DNA of 64,000 nucleotides from Ponticoccus alexandrii (GTDB taxonomy: Bacteria; Pseudomonadota; Alphaproteobacteria; Rhodobacterales; Rhodobacteraceae), in contig NZ_CP047170.1 of NCBI RefSeq assembly GCF_016806125.1, positions 1-64,000 of the forward strand. Reading direction: 5' to 3'. Shown here piece by piece: positions 40,290 to 49,549 of the stretch. The position numbers and the translations under genes were made by a program. Below the pieces are notes generated by a model, which searched no databases, was not told the DNA's origin, and saw nothing but the letters and a program-made list of their open reading frames with translations. How positions within the stretch are numbered: position 1 is the first letter of the stretch; each line of letters opens with the position of its first letter.

Positions 40290-41134
40290 CCGCCACCCCC
40301 TTGCCCGACATGATCCTTGAACCGCTGGTCCGCGCCGCCTTGCTGGAGGATCTGGGCACCTACGGTGATATCACCACCCGCACGGTGATCCCGGCTGCGA
40401 CGCGCTACACCGCGCGGCTGAACGCGCGCGAGGCGGGGGTCGTCTCGGGGTTGCAGGTCGCGGCGCTGGCCTTCCGGCTGGTCGATCCGGCGCTTGTGAT
40501 CACGGCGCACAAGGCTGACGGCGACGGCATCGCCCCCGGTGACCTGCTGATGGAGATCGAGGGCAGGGCCGCCTCGATCCTCTCGGCCGAGCGGGTCGCG
40601 CTGAACTTCGCCGGGCGGCTGTCGGGTATCGCGACAATGACCGCCGCCTTCGTGGCGCAGACGCAAGGGACCGCAACCCGCGTGACCTGCACCCGCAAGA
40701 CCACGCCCGGTCTGCGGCTGGTCGAAAAGCAGGCGGTGCTGCATGGCGGCGGGTTCAACCACCGGTTCTCGCTGTCGGATGCGATCCTGATCAAGGACAA
40801 CCACATCGCGGCGGCGGGCGGCATCCGCCCGGTGCTGCAGGCGGTCAAGGCGCAGGCCTCGCACATGATCCGCTGCGAGATCGAGGTCGACCGGCTGGAC
40901 CAGCTTGCCGAGGTGCTGGACGAGGGCGGCGCCGACGTGGTGCTGCTGGACAACATGGACACGGCCACCCTGCGCGAGGCGGTGGCCATGGCCAAGGGGC
41001 GCGTGGTGCTGGAGGCCTCGGGCAACATGCGACTGGACCGGATCGCCGAGGTCGCGGCGACCGGCGTCGACTACATCTCGTCCGGGGCGTTGACGCATTC
41101 GGCGCAGACGCTCGACCTCGGCCTCGATTTCTGA
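40286..41134 (+). CDS. nadC: Nicotinate-nucleotide pyrophosphorylase (carboxylating)
   Basis: 282 residues. Turns quinolinate and PRPP into nicotinate mononucleotide, completing the de novo branch. Substrate-binding RKTTPGLRLVEKQAVLHGGG, NHRFSLSDAILIKDNH, EIEVDRLDQ and the DNMD / LEASGNMRLDRIAEVAATGVDYISSG barrel motifs are intact. Last gene of nadABC; terminator-like hairpin downstream. Confidence 0.96.
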   Translation: MTATPLPDMILEPLVRAALLEDLGTYGDITTRTVIPAATRYTARLNAREAGVVSGLQVAALAFRLVDPALVITAHKADGDGIAPGDLLMEIEGRAASILSAERVALNFAGRLSGIATMTAAFVAQTQGTATRVTCTRKTTPGLRLVEKQAVLHGGGFNHRFSLSDAILIKDNHIAAAGGIRPVLQAVKAQASHMIRCEIEVDRLDQLAEVLDEGGADVVLLDNMDTATLREAVAMAKGRVVLEASGNMRLDRIAEVAATGVDYISSGALTHSAQTLDLGLDF

Positions 41135-41177
41135 AGCAGCCCCTGCGGCGCGGGCGTCACCCCGACGGGCTGACGTC

Positions 41178-41193
41178 GGCCCGCCTGCGGGCC
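41178..41193 (+). terminator. Terminator-like hairpin between nadC and lacI-type gene
   Basis: GGCCCGC/GCGGGCC with a 2-base spacer between the convergent genes; symmetrical, so it could act on both strands. No T-run. Confidence 0.4.
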
Positions 41194-41212
41194 TGCCACC
41201 GGCACTGGGCGC

Positions 41213-42208
41213 CTAGGCGCTTTCGCGCACCACCAGCCGCCCAAGGAAGGCCCGGTCGAGGTTCGTGGTCTCGGCACTTTCCAGAACGTCGACGAGGTAC
41301 TCGGCCATCTCCATCAGGGGCTGGCGGTAGGTGGTCAGCCGGTAATTGTGGCTGGACGCCTGCGGCACGTCGTCGAAACCGATCACCGCGATGTCGCCGG
41401 GCACAGCCAGCCCCAGACGGTGGCGGATCGTGTCGATGGCCCCAAGCGCCAGCGCGTCGTTTTCGCAGACTAGGATATCGGGCCGGTCCGCTGCCGCGCG
41501 CTGCGCGAGGGCCTCATAGACCACTTCGGCGCTGAGCTGCGGGTCGTAGGCATCGACCGCATGGCTTTCGGGTTGAAAGCCACGCTCCTCCATCCAGATC
41601 CCGGCGAAGGTCTCCTTGCGCAGCAGGTGGGCCGAGGTCGTCCGGGGCCCGGCAAGATAGAGCGGCCGCCGGTAGCCCCGGTCCAGCACGTAGCGCGCGA
41701 TCTCGCGGGTCGCTGCCACGTCGTCGACGCAGATCGAGATCGTCTCGGGGTTCTCGGAGCTGCGGGCGAAGATGATCAGCTTCTTGAAACGGCGCGCCTT
41801 GTGGGCGGCCTCCAGAACCTCGTCGTCGAATTGCAGGCCGATCAGGATCGTCGCGTCGACGCGGCGCTGGCTGGCGTTCATCAGGGCCGGGGCGGCATCG
41901 TCCGGGTCCAGCGTGTTGACCAGCAGCGTGTCCCAGCCCCGGGTGCGCAGGGCGCGGGTCAGGCGTTCCAGCATCACCAGCTTGTGCGGGTTGGCGAAGT
42001 CGTCGATCAGCAGCGCCACGAGGTTTGACCGGGTCGAGGCAAGCGCCGCCGCGTGCAGATCCGGCACGTAGTTCAGACGCTCGGCGGCCTCCAGCACCTT
42101 TGTCCGCGTGCGCGGAGAGATCGAAGCGTCCTTCTTGAAGGCCCGGTTCACCGTCCAGCGGGACACGCCTGCCGCCGCCGCCACATCGTCGGCCGTTACG
42201 TTCTGCAT
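41213..42208 (-). CDS. LacI-family transcriptional regulator of the inositol operon
   Basis: 331 residues from ATG 42208. N-terminal helix-turn-helix DDVAAAAGVSRWTVNRAFKKDASISPRTRTKVLEAAERLNYVP, then a periplasmic-binding-protein-like sensor (LVALLIDDFANPHKLVMLERL ... DILVCENDALALGAIDTIRHRLGLAVPGDIAVIGFDDVP). Divergent from iolG with a large inverted repeat between them, so it is the likely repressor of the inositol genes; the ligand (an inositol or a pathway intermediate) is inferred. Confidence 0.93.
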   Translation of the reverse strand: MQNVTADDVAAAAGVSRWTVNRAFKKDASISPRTRTKVLEAAERLNYVPDLHAAALASTRSNLVALLIDDFANPHKLVMLERLTRALRTRGWDTLLVNTLDPDDAAPALMNASQRRVDATILIGLQFDDEVLEAAHKARRFKKLIIFARSSENPETISICVDDVAATREIARYVLDRGYRRPLYLAGPRTTSAHLLRKETFAGIWMEERGFQPESHAVDAYDPQLSAEVVYEALAQRAAADRPDILVCENDALALGAIDTIRHRLGLAVPGDIAVIGFDDVPQASSHNYRLTTYRQPLMEMAEYLVDVLESAETTNLDRAFLGRLVVRESA

Positions 42209-42308
42209 GGTTCGGCCTTCGGTCACGGGTGTCCGGGTCTCCTGATTCGCGGCGGCGCGGCGCCGGTCGCTGTCGGGGGTATTCACCGTTCTATCCGTAA
42301 AATCCAGC

Positions 42309-42360
42309 GTTTGCACGCATTCTGCACCCGCGTGCAAAAAGTGTTTGCACGCGGGTGCAG
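42309..42360. promoter_or_regulatory. LacI-type operator array with 17-bp inverted repeat
   Basis: CTGCACCCGCGTGCAAA (42322-42338) and TTTGCACGCGGGTGCAG (42344-42360) are perfect inverse copies around a 5-base spacer; each arm also holds the dyad TGCA-N6-TGCA. A third, weaker copy TTTGCACGCATTCTGCA (42310-42326) overlaps the left arm. Placed between divergent lacI-type gene and iolG. Confidence 0.8.
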
Positions 42361-42419
42361 ATCGGATATCCCTACGGCACCGCGAGGCCGGATCGCCCCG
42401 CGACGTCTGGGAGGACTTC

Positions 42420-43412
42420 ATGCTCAAGGTTGGTTTGCTCGGCGCTGGCCGTATCGGTCAGGTGCACGCTGTCAATATCGCGAACAACGCCCGCTCGACG
42501 CTTGTGGCGGTGTCGGATGTCCATGAAGAGGCGGCACGGAAACTGGCCACGCAATACGGCGCAGAGGCCCGCAGCTCGGACGAGATCCTTGCCGATCCCG
42601 GCATCGACGCGGTGCTGATCGCGACCTCGACCGACACGCATTCCACCCTGATCGAGGCCGCGACGGCGGCGGGCAAGGCCGTGCTTTGCGAAAAGCCGGT
42701 CGACCTGTCGCTGGCGCGCGCGCAGCAGTGTCTGGCGGCTGTGGCCACGACGGGCCAGCCGGTCATGATCGGCTTCAACCGCCGCTTCGACCCCAACTTT
42801 GCCGCGCTGAAGGCCGCCAGCCTCGCCGGTGAGATCGGCAAGTCCGAACTGCTGTCGGTCACCTCCTTCGACCCGGCCCCGCCGCCGGTCAGCTACATCA
42901 AGGTTTCCGGCGGGCTGTTCCGCGACATGATGATCCACGACTTCGACATGGCGAATTTCATCATGGGAGAGCGCCCGGTCGCGGTGCGCGCGGTCGGCAG
43001 TGCCATCGTCGATCCCGGGATCGGCGCGGCGGGCGACGTCGACACCGCCGTGGTGACGCTGACCTATGCCGACGGACGGATCGCCGTCATCAAGAACAGC
43101 CGCCGCGCGGTCTACGGCTACGACCAGCGGGTCGAGCTTCTGGGCTCTGACGGGCTGCTACAGGCGGGTAACATGCTGGAGAACACCGTTGTGCGGTCGA
43201 CCACGGCGGGCGTCTCTGCCGCCAAGCCCACGTATTTCTTCCTCGAACGCTACATGACCGCCTATGCCGCCGAGTGGGAGGCCTTCGTCGCCGCGCTCCT
43301 GGATGGCGCGGACCTGCCGGTGACGCTGGAGGACGGCATTGCCGCGCTGGCGATGGCCGAGGCCGCCACGGAGTCCGCGAAGACCGGGCAGGCGGTGCCG
43401 CTACAGGGCTGA
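42420..43412 (+). CDS. iolG: Inositol 2-dehydrogenase
   Basis: 330 residues from ATG 42420 (RBS GGGAGGA). NAD-dependent oxidation of myo-inositol to scyllo-inosose, the first step. GLLGAGRIGQVHA Rossmann motif at the N-terminus, the catalytic EKPVDL near 95 and GGLFRDMMIHDFDMANFI (His-Asp pair) as in IolG. First gene of the inositol operon under the LacI operator. A 128-base gap follows before the binding-protein gene. Confidence 0.92.
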   Translation: MLKVGLLGAGRIGQVHAVNIANNARSTLVAVSDVHEEAARKLATQYGAEARSSDEILADPGIDAVLIATSTDTHSTLIEAATAAGKAVLCEKPVDLSLARAQQCLAAVATTGQPVMIGFNRRFDPNFAALKAASLAGEIGKSELLSVTSFDPAPPPVSYIKVSGGLFRDMMIHDFDMANFIMGERPVAVRAVGSAIVDPGIGAAGDVDTAVVTLTYADGRIAVIKNSRRAVYGYDQRVELLGSDGLLQAGNMLENTVVRSTTAGVSAAKPTYFFLERYMTAYAAEWEAFVAALLDGADLPVTLEDGIAALAMAEAATESAKTGQAVPLQG

Positions 43413-43540
43413 CATCAGACTTCCCGCTGCGGTGCCCGGGGAGGGGGGCCGCGACGGGTTCACCGCATCCGGCGCTGACGCGCCGGGTCCATGCGACGGC
43501 AAAAAAGGCCGCCGCGTATTATCCAAGGGAGGATATCCGA

Positions 43541-44464
43541 ATGAACAAGCTTCTCGCTTCGGTCGCAACCGTGGCCGCGCTGGCAGTCGCCGCCCCGGCG
43601 CTGGCAGCCGACATCATCGTCGTCGCGCACGGTCAGGCCAACGACCCCTTCTGGTCGGTCGTCAAGAACGGCGTCCAGAAGGCCGGTGAAGACACCGGCG
43701 CCAATGTCGAATTCCGCTCGCCCGAGACCTTCGACATGGTCCAGATGAGCCAGCTGATCGACGCCGCCGTGAACCAGGAGCCCGATGGCCTCGTGGTCTC
43801 GATCCCCGATGGCGACGCGCTTGGGCCGTCGATCGAGCGCGCAGTGGCCGCGGGCATCCCGGTGATCTCGATGAACTCCGGCTCTGACGTGGCCGCCGAT
43901 CTGGGCGTGCTGCTGCATGTCGGCCAGTCTGAATACGACGCGGGCGTGGCGGCGGGCCAGAAGCTGGCCGAGATGGGCGGCACCAAGGGTATCTGCGTCA
44001 ACCAGGAAGTGGGCAACGTCGCGCTCGACCTGCGTTGCGAGGGCTTCACCGAGGGCTTCGGGCAGGAGGTGACGGTCATCCCGACCCAGAACGACCCGAC
44101 AGAGGTGGAATCCAAAGTGCGCGCGGCACTGGAATCCGACCCGGATGTCGACACCGTGCTGGGTCTTGGCGCCTCGCTGGTGGGTGAGCCCGCCGTGGCC
44201 GCCGTCAAGGCGCTGGGGCGTGACGACGTGCTCATCGCCTCCTTCGACCTGTCCGCCGGTTTCCTTCAGGCGGTGGCCGACGGCGACGCGGCCTTTGCCA
44301 TCGACCAGAAGCAGTTCCTGCAGGGCTATCTGCCGGTCGCCTTCCTTGCACTGAACGCGGAATACGGCCTGATGCCGGGCGGCAACGTACCCTCTGGTCC
44401 GAACCTCGTGACGCAGGACTCGGCGGCGCAGGTCATCGACCTGTCGGCGCAGGGCATCCGCTGA
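43541..44464 (+). CDS. Ribose-type ABC substrate-binding protein, probable inositol
   Basis: 307 residues from ATG 43541, preceded by AGGGAGGAT. Signal peptide of about 22 residues ending APALA. Peripla_BP_4 fold: IIVVAHGQANDPFWSVVKNGVQKA, VNQEPDGLVVSIPD, GIPVISMNSGSDV, GICVNQEVGNVALDLRCEGF. Equivalent in position to IbpA-type inositol-binding proteins; ligand is assigned from the surrounding iol genes. Strong stem-loop directly after the gene. Confidence 0.88.
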   Translation: MNKLLASVATVAALAVAAPALAADIIVVAHGQANDPFWSVVKNGVQKAGEDTGANVEFRSPETFDMVQMSQLIDAAVNQEPDGLVVSIPDGDALGPSIERAVAAGIPVISMNSGSDVAADLGVLLHVGQSEYDAGVAAGQKLAEMGGTKGICVNQEVGNVALDLRCEGFTEGFGQEVTVIPTQNDPTEVESKVRAALESDPDVDTVLGLGASLVGEPAVAAVKALGRDDVLIASFDLSAGFLQAVADGDAAFAIDQKQFLQGYLPVAFLALNAEYGLMPGGNVPSGPNLVTQDSAAQVIDLSAQGIR

Positions 44465-44477
44465 TCCACTGACAGGC

Positions 44478-44504
44478 GGGCCGCGCGCAGGGCGCGCGCG
44501 GCCC
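44478..44504 (+). promoter_or_regulatory. Stem-loop after the inositol binding-protein gene
   Basis: GGGCCGCGCGC (44478-44488) pairs with GCGCGCGGCCC (44494-44504), an 11-bp perfect GC stem with a 5-base loop. Likely mRNA 3'-end protection and graded expression of the downstream permease. Confidence 0.6.
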
Positions 44505-44527
44505 ACGCAATCCAACGGGAGGGGACC

Positions 44528-45634
44528 ATGGCAGCCGAGACCGAGGCCCATGTGGACGAGCGCATCCGCGCGGAGTCCGTCACGACAAAACTCATGAAAC
44601 GGCCGGAACTGGGCGCCATCGGGGGCGTGATCCTCGTGACGCTGTTCTTCCTGATCACCGCCGACAGCGCCATGTTCACGCTGTCGGGCATCATGAACTT
44701 CATGACCCCTGCCGCCCAGCTTGGCATTCTGGGCATCGCGGCGGCGATGCTGATGATCGGCGGCGAATTCGACCTGTCCATCGGGTCCATGGTGGCCTTC
44801 GCGGGCATGGTCTTCGGCGTCTTCACGGTCAACATGGGGCTGCCGCTGATCGTGGCGATCCCGCTGACCATGCTCTTCGCCGCCCTGATCGGGGCGGTCA
44901 ACGGCTCCATCGTGCTGAAGACCGGGCTGCCGTCCTTCATCGTGACGCTTGCGGGGCTGTTCATCCTGCGCGGCGCCGCGCTGGTCGGGCTGAAGATCTT
45001 CACCGGTGGCTCCACCCAGTTGCGCGGCGTGCGCGACGCGGTCGAGGGCGACTGGCTGGCGCCGATCTTCTCGGGCGAGGCCTTTGGCGGCCTTTTCGCA
45101 TGGCTTGCGGACGCCGGTCTGATCGAGACCTTCAAGAATGGCACGCCCAAGGTGCCCGGCATCCCGGTTGAGATCCTGTGGTTCATCGCGCTGGCGCTGG
45201 TGGCGACCTACGTGCTGCTGCGCACCCCGGCGGGCAACTGGATCTTCGCCACCGGCGGCGACAGCAATGCTGCCACCAACTCGGGCGTGCCGGTGCGCAG
45301 GGTCAAGATCAGCCTCTTCATGCTGACCGCCTGCGCCGCCGCCCTCGTCGCCATCATCACCGTGATCGACGCCGGATCGACCGACGCGCGGCGCGGTTTC
45401 ATGAAGGAGTTCGAGGCGATCATCACGGCGGTCATCGGCGGCTGCCTTCTGACCGGCGGCTACGGCTCTGCCATCGGGGCCTTCTTCGGGGCGATCATCT
45501 TCGGCATGGTCACCATCGGCCTGACCTACACCGACTTCGATCAGGATTGGTTCCAGATCTTCCTCGGCGGCATGCTGCTGCTGGCGGTGGTCTTCAACAA
45601 CGTGATCCGCAAGCGTGTGACGGGGGAGCGCTGA
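44528..45634 (+). CDS. Ribose-type ABC permease, probable inositol importer
   Basis: 368 residues, BPD_transp_2 family with about ten membrane segments. [34 protein letters not shown] and [29 protein letters not shown] are family hallmarks; [19 protein letters not shown] is near the C-terminus. A longer periplasmic loop (residues 160-210) than RbsC. Stop is one base before the ATPase start. Confidence 0.92.
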   Translation: MAAETEAHVDERIRAESVTTKLMKRPELGAIGGVILVTLFFLITADSAMFTLSGIMNFMTPAAQLGILGIAAAMLMIGGEFDLSIGSMVAFAGMVFGVFTVNMGLPLIVAIPLTMLFAALIGAVNGSIVLKTGLPSFIVTLAGLFILRGAALVGLKIFTGGSTQLRGVRDAVEGDWLAPIFSGEAFGGLFAWLADAGLIETFKNGTPKVPGIPVEILWFIALALVATYVLLRTPAGNWIFATGGDSNAATNSGVPVRRVKISLFMLTACAAALVAIITVIDAGSTDARRGFMKEFEAIITAVIGGCLLTGGYGSAIGAFFGAIIFGMVTIGLTYTDFDQDWFQIFLGGMLLLAVVFNNVIRKRVTGER

Positions 45635-45635
45635 G

Positions 45636-46457
45636 ATGACCGCAGACAGCACATTCCACCAAGGCGAGACCGCCAAGGGTGCCAAGCCCATCATCCACAT
45701 GGAGGGCATCAAGAAGCACTTCGGCAACGTGATCGCGCTGAACGGCGTGACCTTCGACGTGACCCCGGGCGAATGCCACTGCCTTCTGGGCGACAACGGC
45801 GCGGGCAAGTCGACCTTCATCAAGACCATGTCGGGCGTCCACAAGCCGACGGCGGGCCAGATCTTCTTCGAGGGCAAGCCGCTGTCCTTCGACAGCCCGC
45901 GCGAAGCGATGGAGGCCGGGATCGCCACAGTGTTCCAGGACCTCGCGATGATCCCGCTGATGAGCGTCACGCGCAACTTCTTCATGGGGCGCGAACCGAC
46001 GAAGGGCCGGGGGCTGGCGAAGCGCTTCGACATCGACAAGGCCAACGAGATCACCATGGAAGAGATGCGCAGGATGGGCATCAACCTGCGCGCGCCGGAT
46101 CAGGCGGTGGGCACGCTGTCGGGCGGCGAGCGCCAGACCGTCGCCATCGCCCGCGCAGTGTATTTCGGAGCCAAGGTGCTGATCCTCGACGAGCCGACCT
46201 CGGCCCTTGGCGTGCGGCAGACCTCGAACGTGCTTTCGACCATCGACCGGGTGCGCAAGCAGGGCGTCGGCGTGGTCTTCATCAGCCACAACGTGCGGCA
46301 CGCGCTGGCGGTGGGCGACCGCTTCACCGTGCTGAACCGGGGCCAGACCCTCGGAACCGCCGTGCGCGGAGAGATCGACGCCGCAGAGCTTCAGGACCTC
46401 ATGGCCGGCGGGCAGGAGATGGCCCAGCTGGAAGGCTCGCTGGGCGGCACGATCTGA
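45636..46457 (+). CDS. Ribose-type ABC ATPase (single domain), probable inositol importer
   Basis: 273 residues. Only one nucleotide-binding domain, as in FrcA-like systems, where most CUT2 ATPases have two; it must act as a homodimer. Walker [10 protein letters not shown] near 52, Q-loop TVFQDLAMI, signature [15 protein letters not shown], Walker [12 protein letters not shown] and switch His ISHNVRHA. Confidence 0.93.
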   Translation: MTADSTFHQGETAKGAKPIIHMEGIKKHFGNVIALNGVTFDVTPGECHCLLGDNGAGKSTFIKTMSGVHKPTAGQIFFEGKPLSFDSPREAMEAGIATVFQDLAMIPLMSVTRNFFMGREPTKGRGLAKRFDIDKANEITMEEMRRMGINLRAPDQAVGTLSGGERQTVAIARAVYFGAKVLILDEPTSALGVRQTSNVLSTIDRVRKQGVGVVFISHNVRHALAVGDRFTVLNRGQTLGTAVRGEIDAAELQDLMAGGQEMAQLEGSLGGTI

Positions 46458-46511
46458 CGGCAGGGCGGCCCCCGCGCCGCCCGTCACGACACCCTAACTG
46501 GAAAGCTGGCC

Positions 46512-47630
46512 ATGTCTGAGACCGACAAAGCGCCCGGCGTCGCCCTGATCGGCACGGGCTTCATGGGCAAATGCCACGCGATGGCGTGGAACAATGTCGC
46601 CACCGTCTTCGGCGTGCCGCGCCCCCGGCTGGAGGTGCTGTGCGACGTGACCGACGCCTCGGCCCGGACCCATGCGGCGGCCTTCGGGTTCCGGCGGGCG
46701 ACGACCGACTGGCAGGCGGCGGTGGCCGACCCGGCGGTGGACATCATCTCGATCACCACGCCGAACGGGTTGCACCGCCCGATGGCCGAAGCGGCGCTGG
46801 AGGCGGGCAAGCACGTCTGGCTGGAAAAGCCCATGGCGCTGACGCTGGAAGATGCAGAGGCGATGGCCGCGCTCTCCGCCGCCCGGCCCGGGCAGGTGAC
46901 CATGCTGGGCTACAACTACCGCCGCAGCCCCGCCTTTCAGGCCGCGCGCGCGCTGATCGCGGCGGGCGAGATCGGAGAGCCGCGTGCCTTTCGCGGTGTC
47001 TATGACGAGGACTATTCCGCCGATCCGGCCTTGCCGTGGTCGTGGCGGCTGATCCGTGAGGGCGGCGGGCTGGGTGCATTGGGCGATCTTGGCTGCCACC
47101 TCGTCAGCCAGATGATCGCGCTGATGGGGCCGGTGGCCGAACTGACCGCCATGACGCAGATCGCCATCCCTGAACGGCCCTCGCCCGACGGCCCCAAGCC
47201 GGTCGAGAACGAGGACAGCGCGCTTGCACTGATCCGCTTCGACTCGGGTGCGCAGGGGTCCTTTGCCACCTCGCGGGTGGCGCGCGGGCGCAAGTGTCGC
47301 CTGCAGTGGGAGGTACACGGCTCTGACGGCACGCTGGTCTTCGATCAGGAGAACATGAACGAGCTCTGGCTGCATCGCGCCAACGAGGCCGGGTTCACCC
47401 GCCACCTCACGGGGCCGGAGCAGCCGGATTTCGCCGCCTTCTGCCCCGGCGCGGGGCACAACTTCGGCTTCAACGAGATGAAGGTCATCGAGGCGCGCGA
47501 CCTTCTGGCAGCTATCGACGGCGCGCCCAACACCGGCCCGGATTTCGCCGAGGGCCTCGCGATAGAGCGCATCATTCACACCATGGCGGCCTCGGAGGGT
47601 CGCCTGGTCAGACTTGGAGAAGCGACATGA
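46512..47630 (+). CDS. Gfo/Idh/MocA-family oxidoreductase (second inositol dehydrogenase)
   Basis: 372 residues. NAD(P)-binding [15 protein letters not shown] at the start, [10 protein letters not shown] near 115 with the catalytic lysine, [14 protein letters not shown] for the active-site His. A paralogue of IolG in the same operon; such enzymes (IolX/IolW, IdhA) usually use scyllo- or other inositol isomers, widening the substrate range. Exact isomer unknown. Overlaps iolC by 4 bases. Confidence 0.88.
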   Translation: MSETDKAPGVALIGTGFMGKCHAMAWNNVATVFGVPRPRLEVLCDVTDASARTHAAAFGFRRATTDWQAAVADPAVDIISITTPNGLHRPMAEAALEAGKHVWLEKPMALTLEDAEAMAALSAARPGQVTMLGYNYRRSPAFQAARALIAAGEIGEPRAFRGVYDEDYSADPALPWSWRLIREGGGLGALGDLGCHLVSQMIALMGPVAELTAMTQIAIPERPSPDGPKPVENEDSALALIRFDSGAQGSFATSRVARGRKCRLQWEVHGSDGTLVFDQENMNELWLHRANEAGFTRHLTGPEQPDFAAFCPGAGHNFGFNEMKVIEARDLLAAIDGAPNTGPDFAEGLAIERIIHTMAASEGRLVRLGEAT

Positions 47631-49537
47631 AGGATCTCGACGTCATCACCATCGGCCGCGCGGGCGTGGACCTTTACGGCGCGCAGATCGGCGGGCGGCT
47701 GGAGGATATGGGCTCCTTCGACAAATACATCGGCGGCTCGCCCACCAATATCGCCTGCGGCAGCGCGCGGCTGGGCCTGAAGACCGCGCTGATATCCCGC
47801 GTGGGCGACGAACACATGGGGCGCTTCATCCTCGAACAGCTTGCGCGCGAGGGGGTCTGCACCGATGGCGTCGTGACCGACCCCGAGCGCCTGACCGCGC
47901 TGGTGATCCTCGGCATCCGCGATCAGGAACAGTTTCCGCTGATCTTCTACCGCGAGAACTGCGCCGACATGGCGCTTTGCGAGGATGACATCGACGAGGG
48001 CTTCATCCAGCGCGCCCGCGCCGTGGTGGTGACGGGCACGCATCTGTCGCATCCGCGCACCGAGGCGGCGGTGCTCAAGGCGCTGAAGCTGGCGCGCAAG
48101 CACGGGCTGCGCACGGCGCTCGACATCGACTACCGCCCGAACCTCTGGGGTGTGGCGGGGCATGGTGACGGCGAAAGCCGCTTCGTCGAAAGCGAGACGG
48201 TGACGGCCAAGCTGCTGTCGACGCTGCATCTGTTCGACCTGATCGTCGGCACCGAAGAGGAGTTCCACATCGCCGGCGGCTCGACCGACACCCTCGCCGC
48301 CCTGCGCCGGGTGCGCGAGAATTCCGCCGCGACGCTGGTCTGCAAGCGCGGCGCTCTGGGGGCGGTGGCCTTCGAGGGCGCGGTGCCGGACAGCCTTGAC
48401 GAGGGGCAGACAGGGCAGGGCTTCCCGATCGAGGTCTTCAACGTGCTGGGCGCGGGCGACGGGTTCTTCTCGGGCCTGCTCAAGGGCTGGATGGCGGACG
48501 CCGACTGGCCGACCGCGCTGAAATACGCCAATGCCTGCGGGGCCTTCGCGGTCAGCCGCCACGGCTGCACCCCCGCCTATCCATCTCTGGAAGAGCTGGA
48601 GTTCTTCCTTGCGCGCGGCGTGCAGCGCCCCGACCTGCGCAACGATCCCGAACTGGAGCAGGTGCATTGGGCCACCAACCGGCATGGCGACTGGTCGAGC
48701 GTGAAGACCTTCGCCTTCGACCACCGCCTGCAACTGGAAGAGATGGAGGGCTATAGCCCCGCCAAGGGCGCCGCCTTCAAGGAGCTGTGTCTGGAGGCCG
48801 CGCTGAAGGTGCAGAACGGCCAGCCGGGTTACGGCATTCTCTGCGACAACCGCATCGGGCGCTCGGCTCTGCACGCGGCCAGCGGCTCTGGCCTGTGGAT
48901 CGGGCGCCCGGTGGAACTGCCCGGTTCGCGCCCCATCGCGTTCGAGCCCGACCTCGGTGCCGATTTCGGGCGCCTGCGCGAATGGGCGCGCGAGAACGTG
49001 GTCAAGCTGCTGGTCTTCTGTCACCCGGACGACGACGCCGGGATGCGGGCGGTGCAGGAAGAGCGCGTGCATCGCCTTTTCACCGCCGCCCGCCGCAACG
49101 GGCTGGAATTCCTGCTGGAAGTGATCCCGTCGAAGGTCGGCCCGGTGGATGACGACACCGCCGCCACGCTGATCCAGCAGTTCTACGACGCGGGCGTCTA
49201 CCCCGACTGGTGGAAGCTGGAACCCTTCAAAACCGAGGCCGCATGGGCCAAGGCGGCTCAGGCCATCGAGCGCAACGACCCCCGCACCCGGGGCATCGTG
49301 GTTCTGGGCCTCGACGCGCCCGAGGCCGCACTTGCGGAAAGTTTCGCGCTGGCGGCGCGGCAACCGCTGGTCAAGGGTTTCGCCGTGGGCCGGACGATCT
49401 TTGGCGATGCCGCCCGGGCGTGGCTGAAGGGCGAGATGACCAATGCCGACGCGGTCGCACAGATGGCGGCCCGCTACACCCGCCTGTGCGAGATCTGGGA
49501 TGCGGCCCGCGCCGAGGCCCGGCAGCACGCGGCCTGA
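47627..49537 (+). CDS. iolC: 5-dehydro-2-deoxygluconokinase fused to DUF2090 aldolase-like domain
   Basis: 636 residues, about twice a plain IolC. Residues 1-320: PfkB-family kinase with [16 protein letters not shown] and the ATP/anion-hole motif [17 protein letters not shown]. Residues about 340-630: DUF2090, a class I aldolase-like TIM barrel ([12 protein letters not shown] ... WWKLEPFKT ... [11 protein letters not shown]). The fusion is common in proteobacterial iol clusters and is thought to supply the aldolase step (IolJ equivalent); no separate iolJ is present here. Twelve bases before iolD. Confidence 0.93.
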   Translation: MKDLDVITIGRAGVDLYGAQIGGRLEDMGSFDKYIGGSPTNIACGSARLGLKTALISRVGDEHMGRFILEQLAREGVCTDGVVTDPERLTALVILGIRDQEQFPLIFYRENCADMALCEDDIDEGFIQRARAVVVTGTHLSHPRTEAAVLKALKLARKHGLRTALDIDYRPNLWGVAGHGDGESRFVESETVTAKLLSTLHLFDLIVGTEEEFHIAGGSTDTLAALRRVRENSAATLVCKRGALGAVAFEGAVPDSLDEGQTGQGFPIEVFNVLGAGDGFFSGLLKGWMADADWPTALKYANACGAFAVSRHGCTPAYPSLEELEFFLARGVQRPDLRNDPELEQVHWATNRHGDWSSVKTFAFDHRLQLEEMEGYSPAKGAAFKELCLEAALKVQNGQPGYGILCDNRIGRSALHAASGSGLWIGRPVELPGSRPIAFEPDLGADFGRLREWARENVVKLLVFCHPDDDAGMRAVQEERVHRLFTAARRNGLEFLLEVIPSKVGPVDDDTAATLIQQFYDAGVYPDWWKLEPFKTEAAWAKAAQAIERNDPRTRGIVVLGLDAPEAALAESFALAARQPLVKGFAVGRTIFGDAARAWLKGEMTNADAVAQMAARYTRLCEIWDAARAEARQHAA

Positions 49538-49549
49538 GGAGGACAAGAG

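Noticed and set aside
43460-46084. 874-codon open frame on the minus strand
   Set aside because: Antisense to the inositol binding-protein, permease and ATPase genes; no recognisable domain.
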